Shown here: one piece after another, positions 7,412-9,466 of the stretch | Layout: each line of letters starts with the position of its first letter | Numbering within the stretch: position 1 is the stretch's first letter | Assembly: GCA_045587785.1 (NCBI GenBank) | Contig: JAZNDA010000061.1 | Location: 1-9,466 of the forward strand | DNA length: 9,466 nt | Direction: 5' to 3' | From: RGIG8775 sp045587785 | Lineage (GTDB): Bacteria > Bacillota > Clostridia > Oscillospirales > CAG-272 | Notes under the pieces: generated by a model | Told to the model about the DNA's origin: nothing | Databases searched by the model: none | The model's input: the letters and a program-made list of their open reading frames with translations, nothing else | Program-made: the position numbers and the translations under genes

Positions 7412-7778
7412 GGGGACGTAAGGGTTTCGACGGGGATTTTGAGATATGATAAGCGGGTAGAGCCGAGCAACTCTTTAAACGGCTTAAACTTAAAATTAAA
7501 CGCTAACAATAAAGTAGCAATGGCTGCCTAAGGGCAGTGCCGCAGTCATAAGACTGCCCGTTCACCCGAGGAGTATCGCGGCCTCGGCTTGAGCGTCAAG
7601 TAGCGATGCACGTGCATGGGCGGTTCGCTCTTGAACCCATCACGCAGAAAAGGGCTACCCGAATTTGAAGTCTGTCTGTTGACGGCAAACAAGGGGAATC
7701 TTAAATAACAGACTGCACCCGAAGAAAGTTGTATCAAGAGGTTTTCGGACGGGGGTTCGACTCCCCCCGTCTCCCCCA
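7412..7778 (+). ncRNA. ssrA: Transfer-messenger RNA (tmRNA)
   Basis: tmRNA, with SmpB, rescues stalled ribosomes and tags the unfinished protein for proteolysis. The 5' end GGGGACGTAAGGGTTTCGAC and the 3' T-arm region (GGGGG, TTCGACT, CCCCC) match the Bacillus/Clostridium form. The acceptor stem pairs GGGGACG (7412-7418) with CGTCTCC (7768-7774), including the G3-U70 wobble recognised by alanyl-tRNA synthetase, and CCA is encoded at 7776-7778. The tag frame runs 7502-7531: GCT AAC AAT AAA GTA GCA ATG GCT GCC TAA, adding ANNKVAMAA after the charged alanine. A GC-rich hairpin just after the tag stop and further paired segments fit the pseudoknot region. Length is 367 nt, normal for the family. 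Odd point: the discriminator base before CCA is C, not the usual A. Confidence 0.97.
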
Positions 7779-7784
7779 AAAATT

Positions 7785-7820
7785 AAAAAGCCTTGAAATC
7801 ATTAGGTTTCGAGGCTTTTT
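7785..7820 (+). terminator. Rho-independent terminator of ssrA
   Basis: AAAAAGCCTTGAAA (7785-7798) pairs with TTTCGAGGCTTTTT (7807-7820) through a 14-bp stem with one T-G wobble and an 8-nt loop, then GTTTT. It begins 7 nt after the tmRNA 3' end. The A run on the left arm could also allow termination from the other side. The stretch 7821-7928 that follows is T-rich and holds no gene I can support. Confidence 0.88.
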
Positions 7821-7928
7821 GTTTTGTCTGTTTTGGGCTGTTTTTGGTCATTTTGTTACATATTTTTGTTACACATTTTTTCTTGTTGTGATAATGGGCA
7901 GTTACGTGCCGTCTACACTAAAAACTTC

Positions 7929-7958
7929 AAGGGGTCTGCCGATTTCGGCAGACCCCTT
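7929..7958. terminator. Strong hairpin between ssrA and the alcohol dehydrogenase
   Basis: AAGGGGTCTGCCGA (7929-7942) and TCGGCAGACCCCTT (7945-7958) form a perfect 14-bp inverted repeat around TT. In practice this is a stem of about 13 bp with a tetraloop. Plus-strand transcripts meet five T at 7957-7961. On the minus strand the stem lies 21 nt after the alcohol dehydrogenase stop and is followed by a weaker T-rich stretch (TTGAAGTTTTT). It most likely ends the dehydrogenase transcript and blocks read-through in both directions. Confidence 0.8.
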
Positions 7959-7979
7959 TTTCTGGATTGGTCTATTCCA

Positions 7980-9128
7980 TTACATCAATTTGAGGTAAAG
8001 CTCCTTGATCTCCTCTACGCTGGTCTCGCGGGGATTGCCCGGACGGCAAGCATCTGCAAAAGCAGACTCGGAAAGGAAGTCAAGATCCTCCGCCTTCACG
8101 ATCTCCTTAAGGTCTGCAGGAATTCCCACGTCAAGAGAAAGCTGCTTGACTGCATTGATAGCTGCGGCTCTTGCCTGCTCGGTTGTCATTTCGGAAACAC
8201 CCTCGACACCCATTGCTACGGCAATATCTCTGTACTTCTCGCCCGTTGCGGGAGCGTTATACTCCATAACGGTGGGAAGAATGATGGCATTGGCAACACC
8301 GTGAGGCGTATCGTAAAGCGCGCCGAGAGGATGCGCCATAGAATGTACGATACCAAGACCTACGTTGGAGAAGCCCATACCCGCGATATACTGACCCAGA
8401 GCCATGCCCTCGCGACCCTCGTCGGTATTGGCAACCGCGCCGCGCAGGCTCTTTGCAATGATCTCGATCGCCTTGATATGGAACATATCGCTCATTTCCC
8501 AAGCGCCCTTCGTGATATAGCCCTCGATAGCGTGGGTAAGCGCATCCATACCCGTAGCGGCGGTAAGTCCCTTGGGCATGGTAGCCATCATATCGGGATC
8601 TACAACGGCAACAACGGGAATATCATGAACGTCTACACAAACCATCTTGCGGTTGTTCTGCGCGTCGGTAATAACGTAGTTGATGGTTACCTCAGCCGCG
8701 GTACCTGCCGTGGTGGGCACTGCGATAATGGGGGTGCACTTATTCTTGGTGGGGGCAACGCCTTCAAGGCTTCTTACGTCAGCAAACTCGGGATTCTCGA
8801 TAATAATTCCGATTGCCTTTGCCGTATCCATAGACGACCCGCCGCCGATGGCAACGATACAGTCCGCGCCGCTCGCTTTGAAAGCCTTCACACCATTCTG
8901 AACGTTCTCAATGGTAGGGTTGGGCTTGATGTCACTGAACAGGTCATACTTGATGCCTGCCGCATCCAAAACGTCGGTGACCTTCTTTGTCACCTCAAAC
9001 TTGATAAGGTCGGGGTCGGAGCAAACGAGCGCCTTCTTAAAGCCCCGTGCGTTGATCTCAGTGGCGATCTCCTTGATCGCGCCCTTTCCGTGGTAGCTGG
9101 TTTCATTGAGTACAAAACGATTTGCCAT
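7980..9128 (-). CDS. fucO: Iron-containing alcohol dehydrogenase, FucO-like (lactaldehyde reductase)
   Basis: Group III NAD(H)-dependent alcohol dehydrogenase. FucO reduces lactaldehyde to 1,2-propanediol in anaerobic fucose and rhamnose use and acts on related short diols and aldehydes. The 382 residues match E. coli FucO in length and closely in sequence as I recall it, for example MANRFVLNET at the start, NPEFADVRSLEG (112-123), PTTAGTAAEVTINYVITD (138-155), ALTHAIEGYITKGAW (196-210) and GMGFSNVGLGIVHSMAHPLGA (250-270 in outline). Seen: the NAD-binding GGGSSMD (95-101) and metal ligands D195, H199, H262 and H276, each one residue below the E. coli numbering. AAGGAG lies 8 nt before the ATG. 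It is a single-gene unit with no fucose or rhamnose genes nearby, so the natural substrate could differ; 1,3-propanediol or butanol dehydrogenase activity is an alternative. Confidence 0.93.
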   Translation of the reverse strand: MANRFVLNETSYHGKGAIKEIATEINARGFKKALVCSDPDLIKFEVTKKVTDVLDAAGIKYDLFSDIKPNPTIENVQNGVKAFKASGADCIVAIGGGSSMDTAKAIGIIIENPEFADVRSLEGVAPTKNKCTPIIAVPTTAGTAAEVTINYVITDAQNNRKMVCVDVHDIPVVAVVDPDMMATMPKGLTAATGMDALTHAIEGYITKGAWEMSDMFHIKAIEIIAKSLRGAVANTDEGREGMALGQYIAGMGFSNVGLGIVHSMAHPLGALYDTPHGVANAIILPTVMEYNAPATGEKYRDIAVAMGVEGVSEMTTEQARAAAINAVKQLSLDVGIPADLKEIVKAEDLDFLSESAFADACRPGNPRETSVEEIKELYLKLM

Positions 9129-9167
9129 TTTCCATTCTCCTTTTATTATTTCGGCAACAAAATGACT

Positions 9168-9185
9168 TTGCCAATTTTTTCACAA
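9168..9185 (-). promoter_or_regulatory. Possible Rex redox operator over the dehydrogenase start site
   Basis: On the minus strand, TTGTGAA-AAAA-TTGGCAA starts 2 nt after the -10 box and spans the expected transcription start. Rex sites in Firmicutes are 18 bp of the form TTGTNAA-N4-TTNACAA. The left half fits exactly; the right half (TTGGCAA) differs at two positions. Rex represses fermentative dehydrogenase genes when NADH is low, which suits this gene. The match is visible; the function is inferred. Confidence 0.4.
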
Positions 9186-9187
9186 TT

Positions 9188-9216
9188 ATTATACCATTTT
9201 TTTTTTAACATGTCAA
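9188..9216 (-). promoter_or_regulatory. Sigma-A promoter of the alcohol dehydrogenase gene
   Basis: Perfect consensus on the minus strand: TTGACA (9211-9216), a 17-nt spacer with a run of ten A, and TATAAT (9188-9193). The start of transcription would be near 9181, giving a leader of about 52 nt. Such a strong promoter suggests either high expression or control by a repressor. Confidence 0.9.
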
Positions 9217-9289
9217 TACACAAGCGGCAGTTTTATACAAAATTTCAACTTCTCCGTATTTGTCAGATTACAATATTTTTTCAAAACGG

Positions 9290-9318
9290 TTGACAAACCC
9301 GCAAATATAGTGTATAAT
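9290..9318 (+). promoter_or_regulatory. Sigma-A promoter of the riboswitch-controlled transcript
   Basis: Perfect consensus: TTGACA (9290-9295), a 17-nt spacer and TATAAT (9313-9318). It points rightward, away from the alcohol dehydrogenase promoter. Transcription would begin near 9325, about 29 nt before the first riboswitch stem. Confidence 0.9.
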
Positions 9319-9353
9319 AATGGCGGTAAGAATTCAATTTGAAAATGGAATAT

Positions 9354-9466
9354 CTTTTACATGACTGACGGATTTGCGGGTCACCGCGGGGGAATGTAAA
9401 AGTTAGGGTGACAGTAGATATCCGAACTCGTTTATAAAAGGCATATTTTGCGCCATTCATCGTCAA
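9354..9466 (+). promoter_or_regulatory. ZTP (pfl) riboswitch, 5' domain, cut by window edge
   Basis: ZTP riboswitches sense ZMP/ZTP, which accumulates when 10-formyl-tetrahydrofolate is short, and switch on purine and folate genes. Seen: outer stem CTTTTACA (9354-9361) with TGTAAAAG (9395-9402); the conserved ATGACTGACGG between stems; inner stem GCGG (9376-9379) with CCGC (9384-9387) and loop GTCA; then the conserved GGGGGAATG (9388-9396). This matches the first half of the motif as I recall it. The 3' part, a CCGYCTGGGC-like segment whose CGTC would pair with GACG at 9367-9370, is not seen before base 9466 and should lie just outside, after a linker of variable length. Taken alone the truncated motif leaves some doubt. 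The controlled gene is not in the window. Confidence 0.72.

Noticed and set aside
7546..7779. Minus-strand frame opposite the tmRNA
   Set aside because: The region is fully explained by ssrA; such antisense frames over tmRNA are a common false call.
7851..7873. Direct repeat TTTTGTTACA (7851-7860 and 7864-7873)
   Set aside because: Short repeat in a T-rich spacer between two terminators; no gene or promoter nearby that it would serve, so chance is likely.
7868..7897. Possible plus-strand promoter (TTGTTA, 18 nt, GATAAT)
   Set aside because: Poor match and no plus-strand gene follows; transcripts would meet the hairpin at 7929-7958 at once.
7824..9293. Long plus-strand open frame (489 codons)
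   Set aside because: It runs antisense through the terminator and the whole dehydrogenase gene, has no ribosome binding site and a low-complexity His/Gly/Asn-rich product; it is a frame shadow of a well-supported gene.
9281..9466. Minus-strand open frame at the right edge
   Set aside because: It is antisense to the consensus promoter and riboswitch, which explain the sequence better.
1..9466. CRISPR array, IS element, prophage, toxin-antitoxin or defence genes
   Set aside because: No regularly spaced repeats, transposase motifs, integrase motifs, att-like repeats at the tmRNA 3' end or defence-type domains were seen on either strand.

Overview
The window looks like a chromosomal stretch of a low-to-mid GC Firmicute, most likely a Clostridia-type anaerobe. 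The grounds are AAGGAG-type ribosome binding sites, near-consensus sigma-A promoters, a Bacillus/Clostridium-type tmRNA, the Firmicute gene order miaB-ricA(ymcA)-mutS, a FakB/FakA fatty acid kinase pair and a FucO-type iron alcohol dehydrogenase. No species can be named from the sequence. No prophage, IS element, CRISPR array or defence system was seen, and nothing here amounts to a clearly new multi-gene system. The most interesting material is regulatory.

Left block (minus strand, 3847 down to 1): a TTGACT-17-TATAAT promoter drives miaB (tRNA methylthiotransferase), a YlbF/YmcA-family Fe-S regulator best called RicA, and mutS (mismatch repair). mutS is cut by the left edge just after its Walker A motif. 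The genes are tightly packed (gaps of 10 and 23 nt), so they are probably co-transcribed; mutL is the expected next gene outside the window.

Middle block (plus strand, 3941 to about 7120): a divergent TTGACA-17-TATACT promoter, with an operator-like palindrome just downstream, drives a MarR-family regulator, a DegV/FakB fatty acid-binding protein and a FakA/YloV fatty acid kinase. Gaps are 11 and 9 nt. The arrangement suggests a self-regulated unit that activates exogenous fatty acids as acyl-phosphates. A long bidirectional hairpin closes it. Facing it on the minus strand is a possible small gene of 57 codons (7125-7298, GTG start with a good ribosome binding site).

Right block: the tmRNA gene ssrA (7412-7778) has its own promoter and terminator. 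A second strong hairpin separates it from a convergent iron-containing alcohol dehydrogenase closest to FucO (lactaldehyde reductase), which is read leftward from a perfect TTGACA-17-TATAAT promoter overlapping a Rex-like redox operator. Divergent from it, another perfect promoter (9290-9318) leads into the 5' domain of what looks like a ZTP (pfl) riboswitch, which runs off the right edge. The gene it controls, probably in purine or one-carbon metabolism, lies outside the window.
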